DNA of 64,000 nt from Rheinheimera sp. (GCA_008015325.1 SSFI01000057.1:1-64000), one strand, 5' to 3'; positions 45,153-56,169 are shown, numbered from the stretch's first letter. Notes: generated by a model not told the origin, from the letters alone. Numbers and translations: made by a program.

Positions 45153-47139
45153 TGCTATTCGCTATTACCGCCAGCTGAGACGGAGCTTCTGCTGGCTTTG
45201 CTTCGCGTTGAGCGCAGTACCGTTGAGTGCAGCGCCGCTGCGGGCTGACCAGACTATCACCGCATTAAACGCCACGGACTGGCAGCAGCTGAAACAGCAG
45301 AGTGAACAATCGCCACCGCTGCCCGCTCAACCTTTAGCCGCCTATTTCAGCGTCGGTCATTTTTTTCCGGCGTTGCCAATGCAGCCGCTATTAAGCCCGG
45401 ACGGGCGTTGGGTTTATTATTGGCGCCGGCAAGGCCAGCAATACTGGCTGCTTCGTAGTCAGGGTGATGGCGAAGAGCTGGTGCTGCATAAACAACGCGA
45501 AGTGCCACCAACGCAGCTGATGTTAAGCGAAGATCAACAACAACTGTGGCTGGCCGCGTCTGACCTGCTGCAGTTGCTTGATATCCGACGCAAAACCTTG
45601 CGCACGCTTTGGCAACCCGGTTTTGCCTTACCGGGCCAGAAACAAATCCCGCCACGGCAGCAAATGCAGGTGATTGAACTCAACGCCGCCGGTGCGGTGT
45701 TGCAGTGGCAGCAAACCAGTCCCAGCTATTGGTGGTTAAAACCCAATCATGCGGCACAGCAAATCTGGCCGTCAGCAAAGGGGCAGGTTTCGGCTCCAGA
45801 GCAGCGCAAAGTCTGGCAAGATGCCGCCGGCAACCCCCTGTTGCTTCAGCAAATCCCAAAGCAAATAACTGACAACACCACAACGGCCCCGGCCGCTGGC
45901 CTGCAACCAGATATCAGCCAGACCTTACGTGGTCGCGATGGCAAGCTGCTGGCATATGCACGTTTGTATCAGCGGCTCTTCTGGCAAAGTACAGACCCCG
46001 CCTGGCAGGCGCTGCTGGACCAGCTGCAGGCAATACAGCCGTTATGTTCGATGCAGCTGCAAACTGCAAAAGATTTAAGCAGGCTGCTGGTCAGTTATTC
46101 CTGCAGCGACCAGATCAATGCGCAGCATTTACTGCTAACGCTGAGCGCCGATTTACAAATCCAACAAAGCCAATCATTACAGCTAAATGCTGCAGCGCCG
46201 ATGCCAACAGGTGTGTCACCACATCAAATCGCCTGGCGGGCTGCGGACGGGCAAACCATCCCTGGGTATCTGTATTTACCGCCTGGCCGGAAACTGGCCA
46301 ACAGCCCGCTGGTAACGCTGATCCATGGCGGGCCTTTTAGCAGAACCGACCCGGCCTATGACGTGTGGGTGCAATGGCTGGTGAATCACGGCGCTATTGT
46401 GCTGCAACCGGACTATCGCAGCTCGGCCGGCTACGGTCAGGCCTTTTTGCAGGCGGCGCAGGGTGATTTTGGTCCGCAAAGCCCGCAGCTCAGCGATATC
46501 TTCAGTGGGCTCGACCTTTTATTGGTAAACGGCATTGGCGACCCGGCGCAGCAAGTGGTCATTGGCCATTCTTTTGGTGGTTATCTGGCGATCCAGGCGC
46601 TGCAGGCCCAGCCGCAGCGCTTTCGCTTTGGCCTGGCGCTGGCGGCGCCGGTGGATCTGGCCTCCACTTTGCAAACCTATCTGCCAACGGCCGCCACGCC
46701 TTTTGGCCAGCTGAGCCTCAGTGCATTGTTTCACGCCGCCGGCGTGCCCTGGCAAGACCGACACTGGCAACAACAGCTCAGTGCAGAGTCGCCGCTGACG
46801 CGTATTGATTTACTACAACGGCCGCTGTATCTGTGGGCCGCTGGTCGTGACGACCGTATTTCAGCAGCTGCATTACAGCAGTTTCAGCAACAGGCACTCG
46901 CGCAAGGCAAAACTATGCGGCTGTGGCTGGACCCGGCCAGCGGCCATCAGGCTGGTACGCTGCAAAGTCGCCGCCTGCAGTTTTATCTGGCGGCCAGTCT
47001 GGTGATCAGTCATTTGCCCCCCCCGCCGCTCAACAGCACTGCCACGCAGCCAGCTGACGACAGCCAGAACCCCGATCTGGATAACCTGGATAACGCCTTG
47101 CAAGCATTGGAAGTCCGGCCAGCGACGGCTGGAAATTAA
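45142..47139 (+). CDS. S9-family serine peptidase (prolyl oligopeptidase type)
   Basis: 665 residues from ATG 45142 (ATG 45124 is also possible). Signal peptide, beta-propeller region (about 70-370), alpha/beta-hydrolase domain: GHSFGGY with Ser477, GRDDRIS with Asp570 or 571, and ASGHQ with His602. HGGP before it forms the oxyanion loop. Exported acyl-aminoacyl- or dipeptidyl-peptidase-like enzyme. The C-terminal 40 residues are low-complexity and polar. Confidence 0.85.
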   Translation: MRANAIRYYRQLRRSFCWLCFALSAVPLSAAPLRADQTITALNATDWQQLKQQSEQSPPLPAQPLAAYFSVGHFFPALPMQPLLSPDGRWVYYWRRQGQQYWLLRSQGDGEELVLHKQREVPPTQLMLSEDQQQLWLAASDLLQLLDIRRKTLRTLWQPGFALPGQKQIPPRQQMQVIELNAAGAVLQWQQTSPSYWWLKPNHAAQQIWPSAKGQVSAPEQRKVWQDAAGNPLLLQQIPKQITDNTTTAPAAGLQPDISQTLRGRDGKLLAYARLYQRLFWQSTDPAWQALLDQLQAIQPLCSMQLQTAKDLSRLLVSYSCSDQINAQHLLLTLSADLQIQQSQSLQLNAAAPMPTGVSPHQIAWRAADGQTIPGYLYLPPGRKLANSPLVTLIHGGPFSRTDPAYDVWVQWLVNHGAIVLQPDYRSSAGYGQAFLQAAQGDFGPQSPQLSDIFSGLDLLLVNGIGDPAQQVVIGHSFGGYLAIQALQAQPQRFRFGLALAAPVDLASTLQTYLPTAATPFGQLSLSALFHAAGVPWQDRHWQQQLSAESPLTRIDLLQRPLYLWAAGRDDRISAAALQQFQQQALAQGKTMRLWLDPASGHQAGTLQSRRLQFYLAASLVISHLPPPPLNSTATQPADDSQNPDLDNLDNALQALEVRPATAGN

Positions 47140-47241
47140 CTTTTATTTAACTAGACTCAAGAGCTCAACCCAAGAGCCAGACGCAAAAACACCGGCGGTC
47201 AGGACGACTACCGGACCCCGTTGCTACAGAAGGATCTGCCG

Positions 47242-47871
47242 ATGTGTGACCAACAGCTTGCCTCACTTTTTACCCCGTTTATTTTCAGGTTTGCCCGCCC
47301 GTTGCTGTGTTGCCTGCTGCTGAATTTTAGCGCTGCTGCGCCGGCACAAATTGAACAGTTCAGCACTGCCCAGTGTGCACAGCTTGAAGCCGCATTGGAA
47401 CAGAACCGCGAACAACAACGCCGCAGGTATAAGCTGAAACAGGAGCTGAAAATCAAAGCACAGCAGGCACAGCTTGAATTGCAGCTGCAGTATCATTGTC
47501 AGCAACCACAGGCGATGCAGCAACCGCAGCGCCGACACGCCAGCTCCACAGGTAAAAAGACGCGAGCACAGCAAGCCGCATCGGTACCGTCCAGGCAATC
47601 CAAACCGCTGATAAGCCGGGCGAAAAATCAGGACAAAAGTCAGTCGGCCGCTACGCTGACAATGTCAGTGATCACAGTCAAAGCGCCGTTTCAGGGCGCC
47701 AAGCAGCTCGCCTGGCTAAATTATTATCAGCCGCCGTTTTATTGTTTTGGCGTGCGCCACACCGAACGCATCCGCCAGTGCGTGGAACAGCGCCAGCAGG
47801 CGCAGCAGCACTTTGAACAGCAATATAGCGAGCGACAACCCAGCCAAACCAACAACTTGTCTGACCAGTAA
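47242..47871 (+). CDS. Secreted Gln-rich helical protein, unknown
   Basis: 209 residues from ATG 47242 (AGGA seven bases upstream). Signal peptide (LLCCLLLNFSAAAPAQ), then a coiled-coil-prone Gln/Arg/Lys-rich stretch (CAQLEAALEQNREQQRRRYK) and a basic linker. The C-terminal Cys residues (FYCFGVRHTERIRQCVEQ) could pair. No domain recognised; an envelope spacer or scaffold is possible. Confidence 0.6.
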   Translation: MCDQQLASLFTPFIFRFARPLLCCLLLNFSAAAPAQIEQFSTAQCAQLEAALEQNREQQRRRYKLKQELKIKAQQAQLELQLQYHCQQPQAMQQPQRRHASSTGKKTRAQQAASVPSRQSKPLISRAKNQDKSQSAATLTMSVITVKAPFQGAKQLAWLNYYQPPFYCFGVRHTERIRQCVEQRQQAQQHFEQQYSERQPSQTNNLSDQ

Positions 47872-47918
47872 CAGTCGGATATGCTGTGGCCCGGTTTTTC
47901 TGTTTTTGCGGAGTCACA

Positions 47919-48407
47919 ATGCGCGTCACACTCAAACAAGCGCAGCGCATGCTGTTTTGGTTCGGTCTGCGGTATATCCCGCTGATTGGTTTTTGCAGCC
48001 CAAAAATCCGCGAAATGTCGGATACGCATCTGGCGGTCAGCATGCCGCACACCTGGCGCACCAAAAATCATCTGGGCAGTATTTATTTTGGCGCGCTGGC
48101 AATTGGTGCCGATTTAGCCGGTGCTTTTCTGGTGTTCAGCAAAGCGCGTGAGCGCGGCATCAACGCCAACTTTGCGTTTAAAGATGTCAAAGGTGAATTT
48201 TTAAAACGGCCAGAGGCGGAAGTCTGGTTTCGCAGCAATGACGGAGCCCTTATCGATGCGATGATGGACGAATCCATCGCCACCGGCCAGCGCATCAACA
48301 AAACCGTCAGTATCATGGTCACTTGCCCTTCTTTGCATGGCGACGAACCAATGGCCAGATTTGAGCTGACCTTGTCAGTCAAAGCCACTGCGAAAAAAGC
48401 CGGTTAA
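47919..48407 (+). CDS. DUF4442-like hot-dog thioesterase-fold protein
   Basis: 162 residues from ATG 47919 with GGAG six bases upstream. VSMPHTWRTKNHLGSIYFGA is the DUF4442/PaaI-like signature with the helix-capping Asn-His. Probably an acyl-CoA thioesterase-like protein; substrate unknown. Confidence 0.75.
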   Translation: MRVTLKQAQRMLFWFGLRYIPLIGFCSPKIREMSDTHLAVSMPHTWRTKNHLGSIYFGALAIGADLAGAFLVFSKARERGINANFAFKDVKGEFLKRPEAEVWFRSNDGALIDAMMDESIATGQRINKTVSIMVTCPSLHGDEPMARFELTLSVKATAKKAG

Positions 48408-48515
48408 ACCGGCTGTAGCACAGTAATTTCCAGCAAAAGTCGTGGATTGCAGCCCGGAGCAGTTCTGCGTACACTGCGGTTTTTGTTGGCAGAGCCCGTT
48501 TCAGAGAATTTCCGC

Positions 48516-49148
48516 ATGCAACATTTACCCGGCAACCTGTTTATTCTGTCTGCGCCCAGCGGTGCCGGCAAATCTAGCTTAATCAATGCCTTACTGGCGC
48601 AACATGCCGACATGCAACTCAGTGTGTCGCATACCACCCGCGCGCCGCGCCCCGGTGAAACCGACGGTGTGCATTACCATTTTGTCAGTGTGGAACAGTT
48701 TAAACAGTTGATTGAAGAGGGTGTGTTTCTGGAATGGGCCGAAGTCTTCGGTAATTTCTACGGCACCTCACGCCGCGCTATAGAAACTGAACTGGCCAAA
48801 GGCCGGGACGTGTTTCTCGATATCGACTGGCAAGGCGCCCAGCAAATCCGGCCACAAGTGCCCGGCGTGTTATCGATTTTTATTCTGCCGCCGAGTGTGG
48901 CTGAACTGGAAAAACGCTTAAATGGCCGTGGCACCGACAGCGCAGAGACTATCGCCAAACGGATGCAGCAGGCGCACAGCGAAATCAGCCATGTTACTGA
49001 ATATGATTATGTTTTGATCAACGATGACTTCCAGCAGTGTCTGCAGCAGTTCGCCGCAGTGGTACTGGGCCAACGCCTGACGCTGGCAAAACAGCAGCAA
49101 AAGCAAGCGGCCTTATTCGCCAGCCTGTTGGCTACACCGGCAAAATAG
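48516..49148 (+). CDS. gmk: Guanylate kinase
   Basis: 210 residues from ATG 48516. P-loop [10 protein letters not shown], then [19 protein letters not shown] (GMP-binding) and [15 protein letters not shown]. Converts GMP to GDP; the gene order gmk-rpoZ-spoT is conserved in gammaproteobacteria and links to (p)ppGpp metabolism. Confidence 0.97.
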   Translation: MQHLPGNLFILSAPSGAGKSSLINALLAQHADMQLSVSHTTRAPRPGETDGVHYHFVSVEQFKQLIEEGVFLEWAEVFGNFYGTSRRAIETELAKGRDVFLDIDWQGAQQIRPQVPGVLSIFILPPSVAELEKRLNGRGTDSAETIAKRMQQAHSEISHVTEYDYVLINDDFQQCLQQFAAVVLGQRLTLAKQQQKQAALFASLLATPAK

Positions 49149-49196
49149 CGTACACTAGCCGGCTTTGAACGAATCAGTCTTTTCCCGGAGTGCAAA

Positions 49197-49472
49197 ATGG
49201 CTCGCGTAACAGTCGAAGATGCAGTAAATCAAATTGGTAACCGTTTTGACCTGATCCTGGTCGCCGCCCGCCGCGCCCGCCAGCTCTCAGTGGAAGGCAA
49301 AGAAGCGATGGTTGACATCGAAAACGACAAATCAACAGTCGTCGCCCTGCGCGAAATTGAAAAAGGCCTGATCACTGCCGACATCCTGGACCAACAGGAA
49401 CGCCGTGACCAACTGCAACAGGAAGCATCTGAAATGGCCGCTGTTGCCGCCATCATCGGTTCAGATCACTAA
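49197..49472 (+). CDS. rpoZ: RNA polymerase omega subunit
   Basis: 91 residues. [20 protein letters not shown] and [20 protein letters not shown] are diagnostic. Omega forms part of a ppGpp site on RNA polymerase. CGGAG seven bases upstream. Confidence 0.98.
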   Translation: MARVTVEDAVNQIGNRFDLILVAARRARQLSVEGKEAMVDIENDKSTVVALREIEKGLITADILDQQERRDQLQQEASEMAAVAAIIGSDH

Positions 49473-49482
49473 TCCTGCCCCA

Positions 49483-49508
49483 TTGCCAACGGGGTCTCCC
49501 GTTGGCAA
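49483..49508 (+). terminator. Hairpin between rpoZ and spoT
   Basis: Perfect 11-bp stem TTGCCAACGGG with CCCGTTGGCAA around GTCT. No T-run, so it may instead be an RNA processing or attenuation structure that separates rpoZ from spoT. Confidence 0.5.
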
Positions 49509-49581
49509 GCCTTGAAAATCCACGTATATTTGATTCTGTAAGCGGATATAACCCTGATATCCGGGCCCGGAGTCTCACACT

Positions 49582-51714
49582 GTGTATTTATTTGAAGGTC
49601 TGAAACAACAGATCAGCGCGTACTTGCCGCCCGAGCAGGTTGCCCTGGTGCAACAGGCCTATATCCTTGCGCGCGATGCGCATGCGCCGCAATTTCGCAG
49701 CAGCGGCGAGCCCTACATCACCCACCCGGTCGCCGTCACCAGTATTCTGGCCGACATGCGGATGGATCACGAAACGCTGATGGCCGCTTTGTGCCACGAC
49801 GTGATAGAAGACACCGAATACAGCTTTGACGACCTGAAACAACGTTTTGGCAGCACTGTGGCCGAACTGGTGCAGGGCGTTTCGAAACTCGACAAAGTAA
49901 AATTCAAAGATATCAAAGAGTTCGAAGTCACCAACCTGCAAAAAATGTTTCTGGCGATGACGCAGGACATCCGCGTTATCCTGATTAAACTGGCCGACCG
50001 CACGCACAATATGCGCACCATCGGCGCGTTAAAACCGGAAAAACGCCGCCGTATCGCCCGCGAAACTTTAGAACTCTATGCCCCTATCGCCAACCGGCTC
50101 GGTATTCACAATATCAAAAATGAGCTGGAAGACTGGGGTTTCCGCGCTTTGTATCCGATGCGCTACCGCGCGCTGGAAACTGCAGTGAAACAGGCGCGTG
50201 GCAACCGCAGCGAAATTATCGACAAAATTCAGAACGAGATCTCCGCGCACATTCGTGATGCCGGCATCAACGCCGAAGTCAAAGGCCGTGAAAAGCACCT
50301 GTACAGCATCTACCGCAAGATGAAAAGCAAAGAGCTGATGTTCAACGATGTGATGGACATTTATGGCTTTCGCGTCGTGGTCGACAGCGTTGATTCCTGT
50401 TACCGCGTGCTCGGCGTCGTGCATAACCTGTACAAACCTATTGAGATCCGCTTTAAAGATTACATCGCTATTCCAAAACAAAACGGCTATCAGTCGCTGC
50501 ATACCTCGTTGATTGGCCCGCATGGTATTCCGGTGGAGATCCAGATGCGCACCCGCGAAATGGACGAAATGGCCGACAACGGTATCGCTGCCCACTGGAA
50601 ATACAAAAAGTCCGGCGAACAGGGCGACAGCGCTGCACAAATCCGCGCCCGGCGCTGGATGCAAAGCCTGCTGGAAATCCAGCAAAGCGCCGGCAACACC
50701 TATGAATTCGTCGAGAACGTTAAAACCGAGCTGTACCCGGACGAGCTCTATGTCTTTACGCCCAAAGGCAAAATCGTTGAGCTGCCGATTGGCGCTAATG
50801 CCGTCGATTTTGCCTATGCCGTGCATACCGACATCGGTAATAAGTGCGTTGGTGTAAGAGTTGACCGCAAACCTTATCCGCTGACCAAAGCCTTAGAAAC
50901 CGGCCAGACCGTTGAAATCATCACCAGCCCTGGCGGCAAACCTAATGCCAGCTGGCTGAACTACGTGGTGACCAGCCGCGCCATTATGAGCATCCGTAAT
51001 TTCCTGAAAAAACAACAGCAAAGCGAAGCGGTGGCGCTGGGGAAACGGCTGCTCGGTTCAGCACTGGGTGAAGTCAAAATTGAGACTATCCCTGCCGATC
51101 GGATTGAACGGGTGCTGGCGCATACCACGAAAAAAACACTGGATGAGCTGTACTCCGACATCGGTCTTGGCAATCAGCTGCCCATCGCCGTGGCGCGCCG
51201 GCTGCTCGGTGAATTTGATGAAGTCACTCCGGCTGCGGCGCAAACCATCGCCGACAATCCGTTACCATCCAAAGTCAAAGCGGTGATTGTCGGCTCGGAA
51301 GGCTTACTGACCACTTTTGCCAAATGTTGCCGGCCTATTCCGGGTGACCCTATTGCCGCCAGTGCATCACCGGGCAAGGGGTTAAATGTGCACCGCGCCG
51401 AATGCCGTAATATCCGCGGCTGGGAAAAAGAACCGGGCAAATATTTCCCGGTGAAATGGGATCAAACCGGCGACAAACAGTTCCTGGTCGATATCCGTAT
51501 TTTTATCGTCAACAAACAAGGCATGCTGGCCAAACTCACGACGGTGATTGCGTCGCAGGACTCGAATATTCAGGACCTGTCGACCGACGACCGGGATTCC
51601 GGCGACTATGTGATTAAGATCACGTTGTCGGTGCGCGACCGCATTCATCTGGCCAACGTGATGCGCAAACTCCGGGTCACCCCGGATGTGATTAAAGTTT
51701 ACAGAAGGAAGTAA
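49582..51714 (+). CDS. spoT: Bifunctional (p)ppGpp synthase/hydrolase SpoT
   Basis: 710 residues, GTG start with GGAG upstream. HD hydrolase domain with CHDVIEDT (His72/Asp73), synthetase domain near 220-340 ([20 protein letters not shown], then [10 protein letters not shown]). TGS domain near 390-450 ([20 protein letters not shown]), helical and zinc-finger-like region, and an ACT domain at 630-705. Complete; makes and degrades the stringent alarmone. Confidence 0.97.
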   Translation: MYLFEGLKQQISAYLPPEQVALVQQAYILARDAHAPQFRSSGEPYITHPVAVTSILADMRMDHETLMAALCHDVIEDTEYSFDDLKQRFGSTVAELVQGVSKLDKVKFKDIKEFEVTNLQKMFLAMTQDIRVILIKLADRTHNMRTIGALKPEKRRRIARETLELYAPIANRLGIHNIKNELEDWGFRALYPMRYRALETAVKQARGNRSEIIDKIQNEISAHIRDAGINAEVKGREKHLYSIYRKMKSKELMFNDVMDIYGFRVVVDSVDSCYRVLGVVHNLYKPIEIRFKDYIAIPKQNGYQSLHTSLIGPHGIPVEIQMRTREMDEMADNGIAAHWKYKKSGEQGDSAAQIRARRWMQSLLEIQQSAGNTYEFVENVKTELYPDELYVFTPKGKIVELPIGANAVDFAYAVHTDIGNKCVGVRVDRKPYPLTKALETGQTVEIITSPGGKPNASWLNYVVTSRAIMSIRNFLKKQQQSEAVALGKRLLGSALGEVKIETIPADRIERVLAHTTKKTLDELYSDIGLGNQLPIAVARRLLGEFDEVTPAAAQTIADNPLPSKVKAVIVGSEGLLTTFAKCCRPIPGDPIAASASPGKGLNVHRAECRNIRGWEKEPGKYFPVKWDQTGDKQFLVDIRIFIVNKQGMLAKLTTVIASQDSNIQDLSTDDRDSGDYVIKITLSVRDRIHLANVMRKLRVTPDVIKVYRRK

Positions 51715-51719
51715 TCTCC

Positions 51720-52112
51720 ATGTCAAAAGTCATTATCAGTACTGCCAATGCCCCTGCCGCCATCGGCACTTATTCGCAGGCGGTCAAAATTGGCACTACT
51801 GTGTATTTAAGTGGCCAAATCCCGTTGGTGCCGGCCAGTATGCAGATGGTGTCAGAAGACTTTGCCGAGCAGGCGCATCAGGTATTTAAGAACTTGTCTG
51901 CCGTCTGTGAAGCAGCCGGCGGCACTATTCAGGATATGGTCAAAGTGAACATTTTCCTGACTGACTTAAGCAAATTTGCCATCGTCAACGAAATCATGGC
52001 GCAGTATTTCAGCCAACCTTATCCGGCGCGGGCTGCCGTGCAGGTCAGCGCCTTGCCGCGCGCCGCACAGATTGAAATCGACGGTGTGATGGAGTTGCCA
52101 TCAACCAACTGA
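51720..52112 (+). CDS. ridA: Reactive intermediate deaminase RidA
   Basis: 130 residues. Rid signature [20 protein letters not shown] with the active Arg104; TYSQAVK near 20. Deaminates 2-aminoacrylate-type enamines. Starts 5 bases after spoT; in many gammaproteobacteria trmH occupies this place. Confidence 0.95.
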   Translation: MSKVIISTANAPAAIGTYSQAVKIGTTVYLSGQIPLVPASMQMVSEDFAEQAHQVFKNLSAVCEAAGGTIQDMVKVNIFLTDLSKFAIVNEIMAQYFSQPYPARAAVQVSALPRAAQIEIDGVMELPSTN

Positions 52113-52909
52113 AAGTTTTTGTCAGGTGGTGTACCGGCCTGACTCTCATCCTGCAATCGTCAGTTGCCGCTGCCGAACAGCCGGTGTTGCGCTGGTGTCT
52201 GGATCATTTTCCGCGGTTTCATGAATTTCATGGCCGCAATCCGCCGGTGGGCGCCTCAGTCGACCTGATGCAGGAACTGGCGCGCCGTGTCGGCTTTAGG
52301 ATCGAATATAGCCAGCAAATCCCGCTGGCCCGCTGTTTTCGCCAAATTGCGGCCGGCGAAACCGACCTCATTACAAACCTGAACAAAACACCTGAACGTG
52401 AAGCCCTGATGCAGATGTTTCCGTACAGCGAAAGTATTCCGGAAGCAATCTATCAGCGTGGTGAAGATGACCGCGAGATCAGTCAGTTAAACCAGCTGAA
52501 CCGGCTGACTGTAGCGACAGTTCGCAATTACACCTATCATCCGGGCGTCATGACGCTGATCCACAATCATGCCGGCAAACAGCTGATGGAAGTCGATAGT
52601 ATTGCCAATGGTTTTGAGGCGCTGGCGAAAGAACGCGTCGATGCATTGATAGTGCCGCGCTACAGTTCCCTGGACTATTTACACAACACCAGCCGTCTGC
52701 ATCAGAAGTTCAAACGGGCGCCCTTGCTGCTGAAAACGGCAGTGCCGCGTTATGTCTATATCGGATTTTCCAGAAAAAGCCGGCATCCGGAACTGGCTGG
52801 AGCTATTGCTGACACGCTAAAACAAATGATGGCTGACGGCACTGTGCAGCGCCTTTATGCGCCGGACGCCAAAGAAGTCGAACAGCTGGTGCTGGTACAG
52901 ACACCATAA
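52109..52909 (+). CDS. Periplasmic solute-binding-like protein, first of a tandem pair
   Basis: The frame gives a signal peptide ([21 protein letters not shown]) directly after the ridA stop, then [20 protein letters not shown] and a family-3 binding fold ([11 protein letters not shown], then [11 protein letters not shown]). No ATG, GTG or TTG exists upstream of the signal peptide; the first GTG (52184) would remove it. A CTG at 52109 overlapping the ridA stop, or ATC at 52100 five bases after GGAG, are candidates. Length about 266. No ABC transporter nearby. Confidence 0.65.
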   Translation: MKVFVRWCTGLTLILQSSVAAAEQPVLRWCLDHFPRFHEFHGRNPPVGASVDLMQELARRVGFRIEYSQQIPLARCFRQIAAGETDLITNLNKTPEREALMQMFPYSESIPEAIYQRGEDDREISQLNQLNRLTVATVRNYTYHPGVMTLIHNHAGKQLMEVDSIANGFEALAKERVDALIVPRYSSLDYLHNTSRLHQKFKRAPLLLKTAVPRYVYIGFSRKSRHPELAGAIADTLKQMMADGTVQRLYAPDAKEVEQLVLVQTP

Positions 52910-52928
52910 ATCTGACGGGGAACCCGTT

Positions 52929-53702
52929 ATGCGATACAGATGCATCAAGTGGATACTGACCTGGGGCGCAGCTTTCAGCTGCCCTGCCTTGCTGCATGCT
53001 GAAGAGCCTTTGGCCGGCACCGCTCAGGCCAAACCAACTCTGGAGTGGTGCCTGGACCATCTGCCGCCCAGGCATAGCTATCTGCCCGGCCAGCCGCCAA
53101 AAGGCCCGCTGGTTGAGATGATGCAGGAACTTGCAGCGGCCAGCGGATTTACCCTGACCTTCAGTCCACCAACGCCGCTCAGCCGCTGTCTGAAACTGCT
53201 GGAAGAAGGTAAAACCGATCTGATGACCGGCCTGGTGCAAACTGAAGCCAGACAAGCGCTGTTTCTGATGGCGCCTTTTGATGAAGTGCGGATGACCAGT
53301 ATCTTTTTAGCGCCTCATAGCCCGGTGATCCAACGCGAACAGGACTTGCGCGGGCGCATCGTGGTTCTGACGAAAGACCGCACTTATCCACCAGCCTTTC
53401 TGAAACTGTTACCTCAGTTGCAAATGACGATCATTTGGGGCAAAGATTTGGAAAGCGCGCTGGCATTATTGTTATATCAGCAGGCCGATCTTTACATGGG
53501 CCCACTCCATTACACGTCGCTGGAATTACAGAAAAATCCGCGGTTTAAGACGCTAAAACTCAATCACTGGCAACTGCCGGCTGACCCGACGCAACGCACC
53601 CATCTGGCGATGTCCCGGTTAAGCCCGCACCAGGCGCTCTGGCCAAAAATCGATCAGGCACTGCAACACATGGTCGCAGCCAATAAAACGCATTTTTACT
53701 GA
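52929..53702 (+). CDS. Periplasmic solute-binding-like protein, second of a tandem pair
   Basis: 257 residues from ATG 52929 with GGGGAA upstream. Signal peptide, then LEWCLDHLPPRHSYLPGQPP, clearly homologous to the preceding gene; MMQELAAASGF and LEEGKTDLMTGLVQ follow. The pair arose by tandem duplication. The WCLDH-P opening is unusual for amino-acid-binding proteins; the ligand is unknown. Confidence 0.7.
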   Translation: MRYRCIKWILTWGAAFSCPALLHAEEPLAGTAQAKPTLEWCLDHLPPRHSYLPGQPPKGPLVEMMQELAAASGFTLTFSPPTPLSRCLKLLEEGKTDLMTGLVQTEARQALFLMAPFDEVRMTSIFLAPHSPVIQREQDLRGRIVVLTKDRTYPPAFLKLLPQLQMTIIWGKDLESALALLLYQQADLYMGPLHYTSLELQKNPRFKTLKLNHWQLPADPTQRTHLAMSRLSPHQALWPKIDQALQHMVAANKTHFY

Positions 53703-53768
53703 GCCTGCGCACTCTACAGTAGTTTTCCGTTATCATGCGACGATGATTGTCTGCGGACCTGACAGAAT

Positions 53769-55874
53769 TTGAGCCGGACCTCCCTTGCCAACCTGGCCAT
53801 AGTGCATCTCAAAGGTGTTGGCGCCAAAACTGCTGCGTTGCTGGAAAAACTGGGCCTGCATTCGGTGCAGGATATTTTGTTCCACCTGCCACTGCGTTAT
53901 GAAGACCGCACCCGCGTTTGCCCTATTGCCGACACCTGGCCGGCGCAACAGGTCAGCGTGCAGGGCGTGGTGCAAAGCAGTGAAATCACCTTTGGCAAAA
54001 GGCGCAGTTGGATGGTGGTGCTGCGCGATGGCAGCGGCAGTATCACGTTGCGCTTTTTCCATTTCAGCGCGGCACAAAAAAATGCAGTGGAACCTGGGGT
54101 CACATTACGCTGCTTTGGTGAAATCAAACGCGGCATGCGTGGCGTCGAAATGCTGCACCCGGAATACAAAATCATCAAAGACGACGCCGGCCCGGAGCTG
54201 GCCGAATCGCTAACACCGGTCTACCCCACCACCGAAGGCTTAAAACAAGGCAGCTGGCGCACGCTGACCGAACAGGCACTGGTGGAGCTCCGCCGTGCCG
54301 CGCCGGAAGAATATCTCGCGCCGTTATTCGCGCTGCAGGCACAGCACGCCGGCCACTGGCAGGCTTGGAGCCTCAGCGACGCATTGTTTTATCTGCACCG
54401 GCCACCACCGGACGCCTCCCTGCAACTGCTGGAACTGGGCCAGCATCCGGCGCAGCAGCGGCTGATTTTTGAAGAACTGGTAGCGCAGCAGCTGAGTATG
54501 CTGCAGGTACGCAGCCTGTCGCGCACCCAGGCGGCCAGGGCCATTCCGCCGGACCAACAGCTAACGCCACAACTGCTGGCCAGCCTGCCGTTTAGCCCAA
54601 CCGGGGCACAGCAACGGGTATTGCAGCAAATTCAGCAGGACCTGGCCCGCACAGAACCTATGCTGCGGTTAGTGCAGGGCGATGTTGGCTCCGGTAAAAC
54701 CCTGGTTGCGGCGCTGGCTGCGCTGCCGGTGATCCAGGCCGGCTGGCAAGTCGCGCTGATGGCACCGACTGAACTGCTGGCCGAGCAACATGCCGCCACC
54801 TTCCGGCGCTGGCTGGAACCTTTAGGCGTGCAAATCGCCTGGCTCGGTGGCAAAACCAAAGGCAAAGCACGCGACGCCGAGCTGGCCGCCATTGCCGATG
54901 GCAGCGCCAGGCTGGTGATTGGTACTCATGCGCTGTTTCAGCAGCAAGTGCAGTTTGCCGCGCTGGCACTTGCCATCATCGACGAACAACACCGATTTGG
55001 TGTGCATCAGCGGCTGGAACTCAGGGCCAAAGGCGAGCAACAGGGTTTTGCACCGCATCAGCTGGTGATGACGGCGACGCCGATCCCACGCACGCTGGCG
55101 ATGACAGCATACGCCGATTTGGACACCTCCATCATCGACGAGCTGCCGCCCGGCCGCACGCCGGTGACGACTGTGGCCATTCCAGACACGCGGCGCGCTG
55201 AAGTGGTCAGCCGGGTGCGGCAAGTAGTGCAGGAACAGGGCCGCCAGGCCTATTGGGTCTGCACCCTGATAGACGAATCCGATGCGCTGCAATGTCAGGC
55301 CGCCGAGATCACCGCCGCCGAGCTTGCGGCAGCCTTGCCGGAACTGAAAATCGGTCTGGTGCATGGCCGGCTGAAAAGCAGCGAAAAACAAGCCGTGATG
55401 CAGGCTTTTGCCGCAAACGAACTGCATTTATTAGTCGCGACTACGGTGATTGAAGTCGGCGTCGATGTGCCAAACGCCAGCCTGATGATTATCGAAAACC
55501 CGGAGCGGCTTGGACTGGCGCAACTGCACCAGCTGCGCGGCCGGGTCGGCCGTGGCAGCGCCGCCGCACATTGCGTGTTGCTGTATCACGCACCTTTGTC
55601 CCCTACAGCGCAGGCCCGCTTGAGCGTGCTGCGCGACAGCAACGACGGCTTTGTCATCGCCCAGCGCGATTTGGAAATTCGTGGTCCTGGCGAACTGCTC
55701 GGCACCCGCCAGACTGGCCTCGCCAGTTATCGCATCGCCGATTTAAGCCGTGATCAGGATTTAATCCCGGCGGCGCAACAAACCGCCTTATTGTTATGGC
55801 AACAGGACCGCCGCAGCAGCGAAGCCCTGATCCGCCGCTGGCTGGGATATCGGGAAATCTATGCGCAGGCGTGA
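53769..55874 (+). CDS. recG: ATP-dependent DNA helicase RecG
   Basis: 701 residues from TTG 53769. Wedge/OB domain (about 10-170, LFHLPLRYEDRT), Walker A GDVGSGKT near 305, DEQHRFG box near 405, helicase motif VI QLRGRVGRG near 588. Remodels stalled forks and R-loops. Standard last gene of the gmk-spoT-recG block. Confidence 0.96.
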   Translation: MSRTSLANLAIVHLKGVGAKTAALLEKLGLHSVQDILFHLPLRYEDRTRVCPIADTWPAQQVSVQGVVQSSEITFGKRRSWMVVLRDGSGSITLRFFHFSAAQKNAVEPGVTLRCFGEIKRGMRGVEMLHPEYKIIKDDAGPELAESLTPVYPTTEGLKQGSWRTLTEQALVELRRAAPEEYLAPLFALQAQHAGHWQAWSLSDALFYLHRPPPDASLQLLELGQHPAQQRLIFEELVAQQLSMLQVRSLSRTQAARAIPPDQQLTPQLLASLPFSPTGAQQRVLQQIQQDLARTEPMLRLVQGDVGSGKTLVAALAALPVIQAGWQVALMAPTELLAEQHAATFRRWLEPLGVQIAWLGGKTKGKARDAELAAIADGSARLVIGTHALFQQQVQFAALALAIIDEQHRFGVHQRLELRAKGEQQGFAPHQLVMTATPIPRTLAMTAYADLDTSIIDELPPGRTPVTTVAIPDTRRAEVVSRVRQVVQEQGRQAYWVCTLIDESDALQCQAAEITAAELAAALPELKIGLVHGRLKSSEKQAVMQAFAANELHLLVATTVIEVGVDVPNASLMIIENPERLGLAQLHQLRGRVGRGSAAAHCVLLYHAPLSPTAQARLSVLRDSNDGFVIAQRDLEIRGPGELLGTRQTGLASYRIADLSRDQDLIPAAQQTALLLWQQDRRSSEALIRRWLGYREIYAQA

Positions 55875-55947
55875 ACACAAACTGTTTAGAACGAATTCAT
55901 TTTCAAAGCGTTAGCTTATGTTTTTCCCAGCATCATCCGGAACCTTT

Positions 55948-56169
55948 ATGCGAATTTCAATCATCATCAGCCTGCTGTCCTTACTCGCTTTATCCGGCTG
56001 CTCCTCATCCACCATGCAACAACGCAGCAAATCTGTACTCGGAACTATGGTCACCGGGCAAAAAATCAGTTTTGGCAATACCGCAGAATTCCGGCAAATC
56101 CAGCTGCAATGTCGTGGCCAATATCGGCAATGGGAACAAAACCGGGAAATTGCCTGCAGCTGTGGCTGA
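55948..56169 (+). CDS. Small lipoprotein
   Basis: 73 residues from ATG 55948. Signal II with LSGC at about 16-19; the mature 55 residues contain four further polar segments and two C-terminal cysteines (CSCG). No family recognised. Confidence 0.6.
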   Translation: MRISIIISLLSLLALSGCSSSTMQQRSKSVLGTMVTGQKISFGNTAEFRQIQLQCRGQYRQWEQNREIACSCG

